Shown here: in pieces, positions 37,193 to 46,549 of the stretch | Layout of the letters: each line of letters opens with the position of its first letter | Position numbering within the stretch: the first letter of the stretch is position 1 | Origin: an uncultured Gemmataceae bacterium | GTDB lineage: Bacteria > Planctomycetota > Planctomycetia > Gemmatales > Gemmataceae | Length of the DNA stretch: 64,000 nt | Reading direction: 5' to 3' | Assembly (NCBI GenBank): GCA_937923405.1 | Contig: CALDUY010000005.1 | Coordinates: 248,001-312,000 of the forward strand | The notes under the pieces: generated by a model | Told to the model about the DNA's origin: nothing | The model's database searches: none | Seen by the model: only the letters and a program-made list of their open reading frames with translations | Program-made: the position numbers and the translations under genes

Positions 37193-38930
37193 AATTGTGA
37201 TTCCCGAACCGACCGTCAACACTCCATTCGTGGTAGCACGAAAGATTATGGCATTGTTTTTGGATTTTCCAAAGGTAATTAAACCAGTTCCTGAAATGGT
37301 TTGGGTCTCGCGGAACGTCACTTGAACTGGATAGGAAGTGGACGTGGGAGATCCGAGCAGCATAGAACCATTCAAAGTCAAGCCGTTCAGAATGGTCAAC
37401 ACCCCGGGGCCGAAATTGTACTGCTGCGACCCATCGATCACTGCTCCGCTTGCCACGGTGATCTGAGATAAAGTCCCCCCATTGCCAGATGGAACCAAAC
37501 GAGTGCCGCTGGCGAGTGTCGCCTGAGCTAGCGTGCCTCCCTTCATGGTCACTTGTGTGTTCAATTGGCCCTGAACCTCGCTAGTGATCGTGAGAGTGCC
37601 CCCGGTCAACAGTAAATTGGTCGATCCGGTGGTGTTAGCTTCAATGAGTACACTGCGAATTGTGTTGGTGCCGGTGTTGTGAGTGACAGTAAGGTTGCTC
37701 GCCAAGGCCGGAATGATCACATCGTCATTCGCACCCGGGATACCCTGCGGCGACCAGTTTGTCGCCACTCCCCAATTGCCACCGCTGGAATTCGCCCAGG
37801 TAAATACAGCTGGTGCAGCTCGAACTTCGAGTTCCTCCAATTTCAACCGAATCGGCGGACTAGTAGTTCGCTGAGATCCACGGAGTTGATTCATCTGGCG
37901 AGTGGAGCGATTCTGCCAGCCGCGATACCCGTTAAACAATGGCATGAGGAGATGTCCCTGTGTGTACGTCGGCATTCGCTGGCCTGCCTGTCGGCAGACA
38001 GGACAGAATCCCATCGAATGCAAACGAATGTCGCATCTTAACACAATGCGATTTTCCCGTTCGATTTCTGCCACAGTTTTTTGATTTTTCTTCTTTTTGA
38101 GAATTCCTGCCTAGGCAAGCGTTTGCCCGATTAGGGCTTCAAGGAGTTGAGAAACGCTTCCCAGCGAGAGCGAGGTAGTGAGGTGAACGTGGAATCGTTG
38201 AGCAGTTTTTGCCGAGCAGTCGCATCTTGAAAATAACCCGCTTTTCGAGCTATCTCTAACAGCTCCAAACAGCGTTGTTGGTATCGTTCCTGAAGAACCA
38301 ACTCATTCTCCTCACCAGCAGCATGTGCAGCGACGGCGACTCTACTCGCGGCCTCGATGAGTATCTTGCTGTTTTGTTGGATTTGCTCTGCCAGTTTCAG
38401 CTCGATCAGTTCCGCATCCAGAAACTGTTGCAGATGTGATTTTTGATTGTTGTCCTTAATACGTACTAACGAGCTCTTCCAGTCGACCACTGCTCGATGG
38501 TGCTGCTTCAGTTGTCCGAAAGCATTGGCTCTATCCCAGTAGGACAGCGCCAGATCTTGTTGCACACGGTGAGGCTGAGGATGAGCCGTGAGGAGTTCTA
38601 TCGATCGATTGTAACTGGAAATCGAGACTCTAGGATTGCCACCATCCCGCTGGGCATTGCCTAAATTGTGGTAGCTGGCTGCGATTTGGATGCGTCGCTC
38701 CGGATCCAGCTCCAGCAACTCGGCGAGACGAATTGCCTCCTGCAACATCTTCTCAGCTTGTGGATATTTTCGCTGTTCGATCCAGATCACCCCAAGATCG
38801 TTGTAGGCGTCAACCAGATCGAGCAAGTGCCCAACCTCGGGATGAGTCTCCATCAATGGACGCAACTGTTCGATCACCTGCTGGTATGTCAGTTCGGCTC
38901 GTGCCCAGTCCCGTTTCGTGTAGTGGTGAT

Positions 38931-38934
38931 GGGG
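38931..38934 (-). other. Kinase pseudogene frameshift 2 (C4 run on the coding strand)
   Basis: Removing one C would join R-C-L-N-Q-I-A to H-H-Y-T-K-R-D-W-A-R-A-E-L, restoring a TPR repeat. It is again in a short homopolymer. Confidence 0.65.
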
Positions 38935-40034
38935 CGATCTGATTCAGGCATCGTGCCCAATTCTTACGGTAAAGTGGTACCTCGGGGAAGCGCTGGGCCA
39001 ATTCTTCGTACAACTTTGCAGCCGCTCCATAATGGGAAAGCGCCTTATTAAGGTCGTTTAATAGTTGCTGAAGATCGCCAAGTAGAAACTGTCGATCCGC
39101 TACGACACGAAGTGCAGGTTCCGTGTCTTCCTCTACCTGTAGTGAACCTTGGTGGCGATCAATAGCTTGCTGGAGCAACTTTGCCTCGGAGCCGTCGAAC
39201 GTAACCTTCTTCCGTCCAGTTGCCTCGACTGCGGCATGGGCCAAGAGATACCCTTCCGTGGCTTCTTTTTCTGCCTTTTCCGCTCGATATTGTTGGTTTT
39301 TGGCAACTACAATGCCTACAGTTAGTCCGGCGATGCCTAGCACTAGCACGACCACGAATGCCGCGGCTGTCGCCAAGAAACGACGATATTTACGGGCAAA
39401 CTTTTTCCACAGATACAGTCGAGAAGGTGTCGTTAGCTCAATTGGCTCATCGTTGAGATAGCGTTGAATGTCTCGCGCGAGTTCATAGACGGAGGCATAG
39501 CGTTCTCGGGCGTCCCGCTGAAGAGCCTTGAGCGTAATCTGGTCGAGATCGCCTTGTAGTTCGCGTCGCAGTTGAGTTGGTTCGAGTTGTCGCACTTGCG
39601 CATACGACTTGGCGTGATCGCCCAATTGCTTGATCCGCTCGCTGGGAGCAGGTGGATCCTCTTCAAGGAGACGTCGAAACGTCTCAAAGATGCTTTTCCG
39701 TTTACACCCCTCACGATCCAAGGGAATCGTTCCGGTCAGCATCTCGTATAAGACAACGCCAAGACCGTAAACGTCAGTGCTAGTATCAATTTCGTCCGAA
39801 GAGCCTTGTTTCGCCTGTTCGGGACTCATGTACTCCGGCGTTCCTAGAATGGATCCTGCCAACGTGATATTGACCTGTCTTGAGCTTCGCTCAACGATCT
39901 CCTTGGCTAGATCGAAATCTATCACCTTGGGAATAAACTTCCCTTCCTGCTCAAGGACCAGCACATTTTCGGGTTTCAGATCTCGATGGACGATTCGCTT
40001 CTGATGGGCGTGCTGAACTCCCTGGCGAGGAATA

Positions 40035-40038
40035 AAAG
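40035..40038 (-). other. Kinase pseudogene frameshift 1 (T4 run)
   Basis: Adding one T to the run would join L-R-Q-R-L-L to F-I-P-R-Q-G-V-Q-H-A-H-Q-K, the expected catalytic-loop region. The homopolymer context means a sequencing error cannot be excluded. Confidence 0.7.
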
Positions 40039-40647
40039 CAATCGCTGGCGAAGAGGCATCCGCCGCTCATCGCAGAATTTTAAACAAGGGGTGCCTGGCA
40101 CCAGTTCCATCGCGAAAAAGGGAACGCCTTCGCGTGTCTGTCCGGCCTCATACACTGAGGCTACATTAAGATGCTGCATTCGGGTCAGTGCTTGTTGTTC
40201 GATTCGGAATCGATCTAAATGGTGCTTGCTGATCCGATTGAGATTGATGATCTTCAAAGCCACTCGACGATTCAACGGCTGGAGTTGCTCGGCTTCAAAC
40301 ACGATGCCCATGCCCCCCTTGCCAACGCGACGAACCAGGCGAAATTCACCGATCATCGCACCTGGCTTGAGATCGAGTTGGATCGACTCACCATCTGGCA
40401 CTTCGTCGATGGTGCCGGCAGGGTCGATTGGTGAATCACCATCTGCCGAGAGAGGCAATTGGTAAGCGGCAGGTTGCTTCATGAAGTCACCGGCTGCCTC
40501 GTGAGCCTTGAGTATTGCCTCTACTTCATCTCGAAGCTGTGGCTGTAGGGCGCAGACACGATCCAGATAAGCGTTCCGCTCCGCGAGGTCCGTGATCTCA
40601 TGCGCGATGTAGAAGATCGACCTGGCCGAATCTGGCCCGCTGTCCAT

Positions 40648-40921
40648 GACAAGTCTCACTTGGGTGAGGCATCAATGCCAAGAAAGTTGAAGTTGCTCAC
40701 ATTATATCCTAGTAGCCTCGGTATTGTTGGCGATGCGCGATAAAGCACAGCGGGTGTGCGGAATCGTCTCAGTCAGCAATTTCACAAGAGGTATTTCTGC
40801 TGCACACGGGGCCAAAAATAGGGAACCCGCTCGATTCTGGAAACAAATCTTCGTCTGTTGGCACTTAGTTTGCGGCCTGATTTTTCCTGTTTTCCACAAA
40901 ACAATCATGGAGGAGTATCGC
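40648..40921. promoter_or_regulatory. Divergent spacer between kinase pseudogene and csrA-like gene
   Basis: About 270 bases without a supported gene; a longer open frame of the csrA-like gene enters it but has no protein-like content. ATGGAGGAG at 40907-40915 supplies the ribosome-binding site of the next gene and contains an A-N-G-G-A motif, the core of CsrA targets. Confidence 0.35.
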
Positions 40922-41128
40922 ATGTTAGTGGACATGAAACCACGCGAACGCATTCGTTTGGACAACCGAATTACCCTCACAGTGCTGCAAGTGATTGACG
41001 ACCAGATTATTTTCTCGCTGGAAAGCACTGAAGAAGTAGGGATGGAAGAACAATTTCTTCCCTGGAAAGCCCACTTGGCTAAAGAAGCTTTTCCGTGGAG
41101 CCGCCTGGAGCCACCCTCGCTAAGTTAA
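40922..41128 (+). CDS. Diverged CsrA-like protein
   Basis: 68 residues from ATG 40922 with GGAGGAG six bases upstream. The first 35 residues follow the CsrA pattern M-L-V-x-x-(K/R)-x-x-E-x-I-x-(I/L)-x-x-x-I-T-(V/L)-T-V-L-x-V-x-x-x-Q-(I/V). The segment that in CsrA carries the key RNA-contact arginine (V-H-R-E-E-I in E. coli) reads G-M-E-E-Q-F here, and R6-R7 are not kept, so canonical GGA binding is doubtful. It could be a CsrA dimer partner or a structural relic. It sits just before the hybrid kinase gene, and a full CsrA domain is encoded 4.5 kb away. Confidence 0.6.
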   Translation: MLVDMKPRERIRLDNRITLTVLQVIDDQIIFSLESTEEVGMEEQFLPWKAHLAKEAFPWSRLEPPSLS

Positions 41129-41163
41129 GTTGCTCTGCCCAACAAGCCACAATCATTCAGAGC

Positions 41164-41208
41164 AGGTTCTGCACCATCTCACAGCTAAGATGGTGAGAAT
41201 CTGAACCT
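41164..41208 (+). terminator. Hairpin between csrA-like gene and hybrid kinase gene
   Basis: CACCATCT/AGATGGTG (41172-41179 and 41188-41195) forms an eight-pair stem, flanked by AGGTTC/GAACCT (41164-41169 and 41203-41208). It lacks a T tract. TATACT at 41217-41222, right after it, could be the -10 of a promoter for the kinase gene. Confidence 0.45.
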
Positions 41209-41257
41209 CCCTACCCTATACTGAATTTGGGCACTTCAATTATCAGGAAGCGAGGCC

Positions 41258-44200
41258 ATGAACCAAGACCCAGTTGTCAACGATCCCGTCGTGGTTCAAC
41301 AGCAGATCCCGCCAAAGTACATCGTGGGGATCGGCGCTTCCGCAGGTGGGCTGGAGGCGTTGGAACAGTTGTTCGAGAAAATGCCAACACGCACGGGCTT
41401 GGCCTTCGTAGTAGTGCAGCACCTCTCGCCCGACTTCAAAAGCCTAACCAACGTGTTATTGGCCAGAAAAACATCTATGCCTATCCGCTGTGTGGAAAAT
41501 GGGATGGAGGTCTTCGCGGATGCGATTTATCTGATTCCCCCACGTATGGACATGATTATTTCCAACGGAAAGTTGCTTCTGACCGACAAGGATCCGACTC
41601 AGTTGGTGACCATGCCGATCGATCACTTTTTCCGCTCCGTGGCTCAAGAAGCCGGAGATCGTTCGATCGGAATCATTTTATCGGGTACTGGGAGCGATGG
41701 TTCTCGCGGCATTCGCGAAATTCATGACGCGGGTGGATTGGTTCTCGTGCAGAAACCCGAGACTGCCAAGTTTGATGGCATGCCCAACAGCGCGGAAAAG
41801 ACCGGCGTCGTCGATGCGTTTTTAGCTCCCGAAGAGATGCCCGATGCGCTGGTTCGCTACTCACAACGACAAGAGAAAAGCGACATGAAGTCCGGAGCTA
41901 AGCCCATGGAGACATCGCGCGATCATGGCATGGAATCGCTGTTTCGAATTCTACGTGATGCTTATGGGATTGATTTTTCACATTATCGACCTGCCACAGT
42001 AGAGCGTCGGATCGAACGTCGCCTGCATATGAATGGTGCCATTTCCTTATCCGATTACGCTCATCAATTGGCTGCGGACCCGAACGAGATCAACGCGCTG
42101 TATAAGGATCTACTTATTGGCGTAACGAAATTCATGCGCGATGGGGAAGCGTTTAATAAACTCGCTTCCATATTACCGCAGTTAATCGAACAGGCTGCTG
42201 AAAAGAAGGAAGAATTTCGGGTCTGGGTGGCTGGTTGTGCCACCGGTGAAGAGGCATATTCTCTAGCCATTCTGATTCACGAAGCCTTGCAAGCTCTCGA
42301 TCTAGACCTTCCCGTCAAAATTTTTGCCACAGATGTCCATCGCGCCTCATTAGAATTCGCCAGCAACGCAGTCTATTCCGAAACGAGTCTGGCAGAGATG
42401 AGTCCCGAACGAATGGCACGCTATTTTGTTCGCAAGGGTGACACTATTCAGGTCTCTCCCACGCTGCGCAAGATGATTGTCTTTGCTCAACATAACCTAA
42501 TCAAAGATGCCCCGTTCACGAAACTCGACTTAGTGAGTTGCCGAAATCTACTCATCTATTTGAAGCCCAACGCCCAGAAGAAAATCCTTTCTCTGTTTCA
42601 CTTTGGATTAAAAACCGGAGGCATCCTGTTTCTCGGTCCTAGTGAAAGCGGTGGTGAGCTAGCCGAGGAATTCGATTTGGTCGACAGCCGCTGGAAAATT
42701 CTACGCAAACGACGCGACATTCGACTCTCGCCGGAGATTCGCATTACTTCTCCTATGCGAGCCAGTCATATCCGAACGACTGGACCAGCAAATGCATCTG
42801 GAATTCTGGAAGGTAATCTCTTCACGGCCTACAACTATCTTCTTAGTCGTTGTATGCCGCCGAGCCTACTAGTGAACGGTAATCGCGAACTAGTACAGTC
42901 GTTCGCTGGTGCCAATCGATACTTGTTACACAAAGAAGGTCTGTACTCTTCCGATGTGTTGGACATGGTAGACGCTGATCTGAAAAGTGCATTGACTGGA
43001 GCACTGCAACGAGTGCTTACCGATCGAAAAGCGGTAACGTACAAGGCCATTCGCACTGCTGGTCAGGATGGACAGACACTACTGAATGTTAGCGTGGAGC
43101 CTGTACCACTAGCGCGCACGGGTGATTGCTACGCACTGATCACTCTGGAAGAAGCTGGGAAATTAACCATTCAAGAGCCAGTACAAAAGCAAGAACTCGA
43201 TCTTGAACAAGCCTCATATGAACAATTACTCGCTCTAGAAACGGAATTGCGTTTCACGCGAGAAAATCTTCAAGCAACCATCGAAGAATTAGAAACCAGC
43301 AATGAAGAATTGCAAGCAACGAATGAAGAATTAGTTGCCGCCAATGAAGAGTTACAAAGCACCAATGAAGAGTTACATTCGGTTAATGAAGAACTCTACA
43401 CCGTCAATGCTGAGTATCAGAATAAAATCTCGCAATTGACAGAATTGACAACAGACGTCGAAAACCTTCTTGCCAGTACAGAAGTGCATACAGTCTTTCT
43501 CGATCGCAATCTGTGCATCCGAAAATTCACACCAAAAATTGCAGAGACGTTTAACTTTCTTTCACAAGACATTGGCCGAAGAATAGACAGCTTCACACAC
43601 AACATCGATCATCCCACCTTGCTACAGGATCTAGAATTGGTGCTTCGCACAGCGAAAATGGAGGAAAAACAAGTTCGCGATCATCGAGGCAACTGGTATC
43701 TATTGCGAATCCTACCCTACCGTATTGGCATCAGTGTGGAAGGCGTGGTACTGACTCTCATTGATATAGGAACACTGAAACGATTGGAAGCCGACGCAAG
43801 GCGAAAGGATCAGCAACTAGAGGGTATTTTGGAGAATTCGCCAAATCCAATCTCCATCACGAACACCGATGGTCGATATATCGTCTCTGATACCTCGTTC
43901 CGCGAAGTGGCTGGTTGCGATCCGATTGGCAAAACAGTTTGGGAGATCTTCCCAGCCGAGACTGCCAAAGTTCTCTCTGCCCAATCCGAGCGAGTAATCG
44001 CCGAGGGCAAAAGTGTGCAATCGGAAATCGAGATCGTTCACGGAGACAGATTACACAACTATCTCGCCATACTGTTCCCACTTCGCGATGAGCAAGGCCG
44101 AGTCAATGGTGTCGGTAACATCATGACTGATGTCACGCTGCTCAAAGTTGCCGAGAGCCGCGCTCTTGAGGCAGTCACTCAACGCGATCGATTCCTGGCG

Positions 44201-45304
44201 ATGCTGTCGCATGAATTGCGCAACCCATTGGCCGCTATCGTAAACTGCACCAGCGCCGCGGAACGCGCCGAGATAGCTAGTTCCTCAGAGTGGCTCTCGG
44301 TTATTGATCGTCGAGCTCGCCATATGGCACGTTTACTCGATGACCTACTCGATGTAGCTCGACTGACACAAAACAAAATTGAGATCCGCAAACGTGTCTT
44401 TGATCTTGCTTCAATCGTTAGCGATGTTATTGAGGAAGTGCAGTCCTGGGTGCAAAATCGAAACATTCATTTGACCGTGACTCAACCGAATAGCCCACTG
44501 CTTGTAGAGGGCGATCCAGCTCGATTGCAGCAAATCCAGGTCAATCTATTACGAAATGCCGCGAAGTATACTCCCGAAGGAGGAAGAATTTGGTTTACCA
44601 TGCAGCGTGAAGAAGGAATGGCTGTGATTCGTGTTCGCGACGATGGGGTTGGTATTCCCTCTGAAATGCTCGACCGTATCTTCGATCTTTTTGTTCAGGT
44701 AGATTATCCACCCAAGCATGGTGAAGGCGGAATTGGAGTTGGTCTCACTATGGTCAAGTCGATCGTCGAATTACACGGCGGAACAGTGAAGGCGTTCAGT
44801 GATGGCATCAATCAGGGCAGTGAGTTTATTGTTCGCTTGCCGCTAGCCAAGAGCCAACCCCTCGAACCTGCTCCCACTCAATCAACCAGCTCTAGAAAGC
44901 TATTTAAGTTGGCTTCTCACATAGTGGGTAAAGAAGTGCTGGTTGTGGAAGATGATTTAGACATTCGCCAGCCCTTGCAAAACATACTCGAATTCGATGG
45001 CCTGCGCGTGCGAACCGCTGAGAACGGTGAGACCGCCCTTTCGTCGTTTCAGGAAAGGTTGCCCGACCTCGCTCTCATTGATCTGGGTTTACCAGGCATA
45101 AGCGGATACGAACTGGCGCGCGCGATTCGTCAACTCCCTGGTTCAGATCGGGTGCGACTCATTGCTCTCACTGGTTACGGGCAAGCTTCCGACCGACAGG
45201 CTACTCGCGAGGCCGGCTTTGACGCCCACTTGACCAAGCCATTAAAACCAGCGGATCTCTATCAAACTATTGCTAATCTGTTTCCCTTCGGGGATTCGCC
45301 TTGA
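41258..45304 (+). CDS. CheB-CheR-PAS-histidine kinase-receiver multi-domain signalling protein
   Basis: 1348 residues, domains in order. CheB methylesterase (about 20-205): catalytic triad visible as G-A-S-A-G-G Ser28, V-Q-H His55 and G-S-D Asp147. CheR methyltransferase (about 225-480): [19 protein letters not shown] coiled coil made of repeated (A/S)-T/S-N-E-E-L (655-735). Two PAS domains (about 740-965). HisKA with L-S-H-E-L-R-N-P, phospho-acceptor His985. HATPase (1085-1200) with D-D-G-V-G-I-P and G-V-G-L-T-M-V. Receiver (1225-1345) with V-E-D-D, phospho-Asp1275 and T-K-P-L. No membrane segment, so it is cytoplasmic. GGAAGCGAGG precedes the ATG. No chemoreceptor or CheA gene is nearby, so the CheB/CheR parts likely act in non-chemotaxis signalling. 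The CsrA-receiver gene faces it and is a plausible phosphotransfer partner. Confidence 0.93.
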   Translation: MNQDPVVNDPVVVQQQIPPKYIVGIGASAGGLEALEQLFEKMPTRTGLAFVVVQHLSPDFKSLTNVLLARKTSMPIRCVENGMEVFADAIYLIPPRMDMIISNGKLLLTDKDPTQLVTMPIDHFFRSVAQEAGDRSIGIILSGTGSDGSRGIREIHDAGGLVLVQKPETAKFDGMPNSAEKTGVVDAFLAPEEMPDALVRYSQRQEKSDMKSGAKPMETSRDHGMESLFRILRDAYGIDFSHYRPATVERRIERRLHMNGAISLSDYAHQLAADPNEINALYKDLLIGVTKFMRDGEAFNKLASILPQLIEQAAEKKEEFRVWVAGCATGEEAYSLAILIHEALQALDLDLPVKIFATDVHRASLEFASNAVYSETSLAEMSPERMARYFVRKGDTIQVSPTLRKMIVFAQHNLIKDAPFTKLDLVSCRNLLIYLKPNAQKKILSLFHFGLKTGGILFLGPSESGGELAEEFDLVDSRWKILRKRRDIRLSPEIRITSPMRASHIRTTGPANASGILEGNLFTAYNYLLSRCMPPSLLVNGNRELVQSFAGANRYLLHKEGLYSSDVLDMVDADLKSALTGALQRVLTDRKAVTYKAIRTAGQDGQTLLNVSVEPVPLARTGDCYALITLEEAGKLTIQEPVQKQELDLEQASYEQLLALETELRFTRENLQATIEELETSNEELQATNEELVAANEELQSTNEELHSVNEELYTVNAEYQNKISQLTELTTDVENLLASTEVHTVFLDRNLCIRKFTPKIAETFNFLSQDIGRRIDSFTHNIDHPTLLQDLELVLRTAKMEEKQVRDHRGNWYLLRILPYRIGISVEGVVLTLIDIGTLKRLEADARRKDQQLEGILENSPNPISITNTDGRYIVSDTSFREVAGCDPIGKTVWEIFPAETAKVLSAQSERVIAEGKSVQSEIEIVHGDRLHNYLAILFPLRDEQGRVNGVGNIMTDVTLLKVAESRALEAVTQRDRFLAMLSHELRNPLAAIVNCTSAAERAEIASSSEWLSVIDRRARHMARLLDDLLDVARLTQNKIEIRKRVFDLASIVSDVIEEVQSWVQNRNIHLTVTQPNSPLLVEGDPARLQQIQVNLLRNAAKYTPEGGRIWFTMQREEGMAVIRVRDDGVGIPSEMLDRIFDLFVQVDYPPKHGEGGIGVGLTMVKSIVELHGGTVKAFSDGINQGSEFIVRLPLAKSQPLEPAPTQSTSSRKLFKLASHIVGKEVLVVEDDLDIRQPLQNILEFDGLRVRTAENGETALSSFQERLPDLALIDLGLPGISGYELARAIRQLPGSDRVRLIALTGYGQASDRQATREAGFDAHLTKPLKPADLYQTIANLFPFGDSP

Positions 45305-45435
45305 TCCTTTACTATCGAGCAAATGATTCTACTCTTGTGGTTTTATGATTATTGCCGCGTCATCTTATCTACTTTGTAATCTCAGATAATCTATCGAGTC
45401 AGTGTATGTACCATACCGCCAATAAATGTGAGTAG

Positions 45436-46206
45436 TTAATTCTTACCGGAGATTGTTTCCATTCCTCGGCGAATTAACTCACTAAGATGGCAGGAATGCA
45501 ATGGTTTATGGAACCAGGCATCTACTCCACCATTTCCAATAGAAATGCCTAGCTCAGTTGGGGTTGAACCACTCACCGCAAACACTTTGATCTTCGACCA
45601 CCGAGGATCATTTCGTAGCTTGCCCAGCATCTGCGGACCGCTGAGCTGCGGCAATCCCATGTCTAGCAGCACGAAATCCGGTGGCTCATGTGAAGAAAGA
45701 TACTCCAATGCTTCTTGTCCATCCGAGACAGTGTCGCATTCACAGCCACTCAGATTTAGCAACCCCGCGAGCAGTTCTCGTTCATTGACATCATCTTCCA
45801 CGAGCAGCGAGCGACAACGACGTGTTGGCGTACTGCTTTGCTTCTCTTTCGTTACTGGATCGTTCTGCAAGCAGGTTTCCTCGATCGACTCGAACGCCGA
45901 AAAAACACGCTCGAGGACGGCGTCAGCCTCACTGAGTTGACCGGAACGCCAGAGCTGATGAAACGTGTGCAGATGAAGAGCCATCTTGTTCAGCTGATTA
46001 CGGAGGGCGTGAGTGCGAGTGTCGGGTTTGTTCAGCAACAAGTGGGCCTGAGTTGTATCCACTAGTTCGGCACGCACCACCAATACATCGCGCGGAGCAT
46101 CGATGCCAATACGAACCGAGTTGCTGTTCTGCCCCAAGATACGAACACGAATGTTCTGAGCTGGGAAATGGATTTCTTCGTGAATTCGGCGTGAAAGCAC
46201 TAACAT
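45436..46206 (-). CDS. CsrA domain fused to a response-regulator receiver domain
   Basis: 256 residues from ATG 46206. Residues 1-50 are a full CsrA domain: M-L-V-L-S-R-R, I-R-V-R-I-L, N-S-V-R-I-G-I-D-A-P-R-D-V-L-V-V-R-A-E-L, including the two N-terminal arginines and the C-terminal-strand arginine that contact GGA in RNA. A helical linker (about 55-125) leads to a receiver domain (about 130-250) with V-E-D-D, phospho-acceptor Asp182 in V-L-L-D-M-G-L-P, A-V-S-G-S and H-K-P-L. All receiver residues needed for phosphorylation are present. CsrA normally stands alone as a 60-70 residue dimeric repressor of translation; the fusion suggests that phosphorylation controls RNA binding. An in-frame TTG at 46248 is an unlikely start. 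Confidence 0.9.
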   Translation of the reverse strand: MLVLSRRIHEEIHFPAQNIRVRILGQNSNSVRIGIDAPRDVLVVRAELVDTTQAHLLLNKPDTRTHALRNQLNKMALHLHTFHQLWRSGQLSEADAVLERVFSAFESIEETCLQNDPVTKEKQSSTPTRRCRSLLVEDDVNERELLAGLLNLSGCECDTVSDGQEALEYLSSHEPPDFVLLDMGLPQLSGPQMLGKLRNDPRWSKIKVFAVSGSTPTELGISIGNGGVDAWFHKPLHSCHLSELIRRGMETISGKN

Positions 46207-46208
46207 GA

Positions 46209-46226
46209 TTGGGTCTCCATCCCCAA
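46209..46226 (-). promoter_or_regulatory. CsrA-type RNA hairpin over the ribosome-binding site
   Basis: On the coding strand TTGGG-GATGGAGA-CCCAA stands two bases before the ATG of the CsrA-receiver gene. A five-pair stem displays A-T-G-G-A in the loop, the consensus of CsrA/RsmA targets, and the same GGAG is the ribosome-binding site. Binding of the gene's own product would block its translation. Confidence 0.7.
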
Positions 46227-46456
46227 ACAGTAATTGAGATACTTTCAAAATCCCCGAAATTATCAGGTATCTTGAAGGTAGAAAAAGGCGAATGAGAAAT
46301 TGCTTTCTCTGAGGGTCATCTTACAGCTGATCCGCGTTTTCGCAAGAGGGGGAATTAGAAATTCCCAAGCGATTGCTGTCCCGCGAACCTCGAACTTTCG
46401 CTCGTTGTCTAGTTAATTAATTAGTGAAAAAGTTATTCACTTGAACGATCTCTTAA
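46227..46456. promoter_or_regulatory. Spacer between CsrA-receiver gene and tRNA genes
   Basis: About 230 AT-rich bases with no supported gene. They must hold the leftward promoter for the CsrA-receiver gene and the rightward one for the tRNA pair. GATAC/GTATC (46242-46246 and 46268-46272 approximately) are inverted. Confidence 0.3.
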
Positions 46457-46543
46457 GGAAGCCAGGTGACTATCGGCTTGTCACACCAGCGTGCTAAGCT
46501 GGCCGAGCCAGGCTCGGGGTAGGTTCAACTCCCACGGTTTCCG
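46457..46543 (+). tRNA. tRNA-Ser (anticodon GCT)
   Basis: 87 bases. The acceptor stem GGAAGCC/GGTTTCC pairs with one G-U. The D-stem is GTGA/TCAC. The anticodon stem CCAGC/GCTGG encloses loop G-T-GCT-A-A, reading AGC/AGU. A long variable arm CCGAGCC-A-GGCTCGG is diagnostic for Ser/Leu/Tyr class II tRNAs. The T-loop is TTCAACT. The T-stem GTAGG/CCCAC has one A-C mismatch. The discriminator base is G, as expected for serine. CCA is not encoded. Confidence 0.93.
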
Positions 46544-46549
46544 CTGACC

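Larger units (their letters stand above)
26957..37945 (-). pseudogene. Giant CARDB/FN3-like repeat exoprotein, interrupted by two TAG codons and two frameshifts
   Basis: Five consecutive minus-strand frames read as one protein of about 3660 residues. The likely start is ATG 37945; the signature L-K-L-E-E-L-E-V-R-A-A-P-A follows. Domains in order: a beta-rich region with the W-x-x-G-I-P-G-A-N-D-D-V-I-I pattern; L-x-G-G-x-L-T repeats; a big Ig-like segment (about 35.2-36.3 kb); six CARDB repeats (about 32.8-35.3 kb, each starting P-D-L-x-V); an alpha/beta-hydrolase-like domain (about 31.0-31.7 kb) whose nucleophile elbow reads G-E-G-L-G rather than G-x-S-x-G; seven FN3-like repeats (28.26-30.24 kb); and C-terminal G-G-x-G-N-D-x-L repeats of RTX type. 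Breaks: TAG 37190-37192, frameshift near 32150, frameshift near 30960, TAG 27893-27895. Frames on both sides of each TAG are identical. Recent decay or sequence error are the main readings; recoding is possible but less likely. Confidence 0.75.
38131..40647 (-). pseudogene. Ser/Thr kinase-TPR gene split by two frameshifts
   Basis: Three frames combine to one kinase of the ECF-sigma-associated planctomycete type. The N-terminal helical region has A-E-R-N-A-Y-L-D-R-V-C, the P-loop is G-K-G-G-M-G-I-V-F-E-A and the lysine V-A-L-K. After a shift at the T4 run 40035-40038 the second frame gives G-V-Q-H-A-H-Q-K-R-I-V-H-R-D-L-K-P-E-N, a transmembrane helix and the start of the TPR region. After a shift at the C4 run (G4 on + strand, 38931-38934) the third frame gives the TPR rest. 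Besides the shifts, the D-F-G motif reads D-F-D and the usual H-P-N reads H-L-N, signs of lost kinase activity. The start at ATG 40647 is tentative. It lies upstream of the giant exoprotein gene on the same strand and probably formed a transcription unit with it. Confidence 0.8.

Noticed and set aside
37987-38002. CCTGTC-GGCA-GACAGG hairpin as regulator of the giant gene
   Set aside because: Only six pairs, about 40 bases before the start, with no comparison to support function.
46207-46248. TTG start at 46248 for the CsrA-receiver gene
   Set aside because: CsrA proteins begin directly with M-L-V/I-L; the extension has no ribosome-binding site and would run through the CsrA hairpin.
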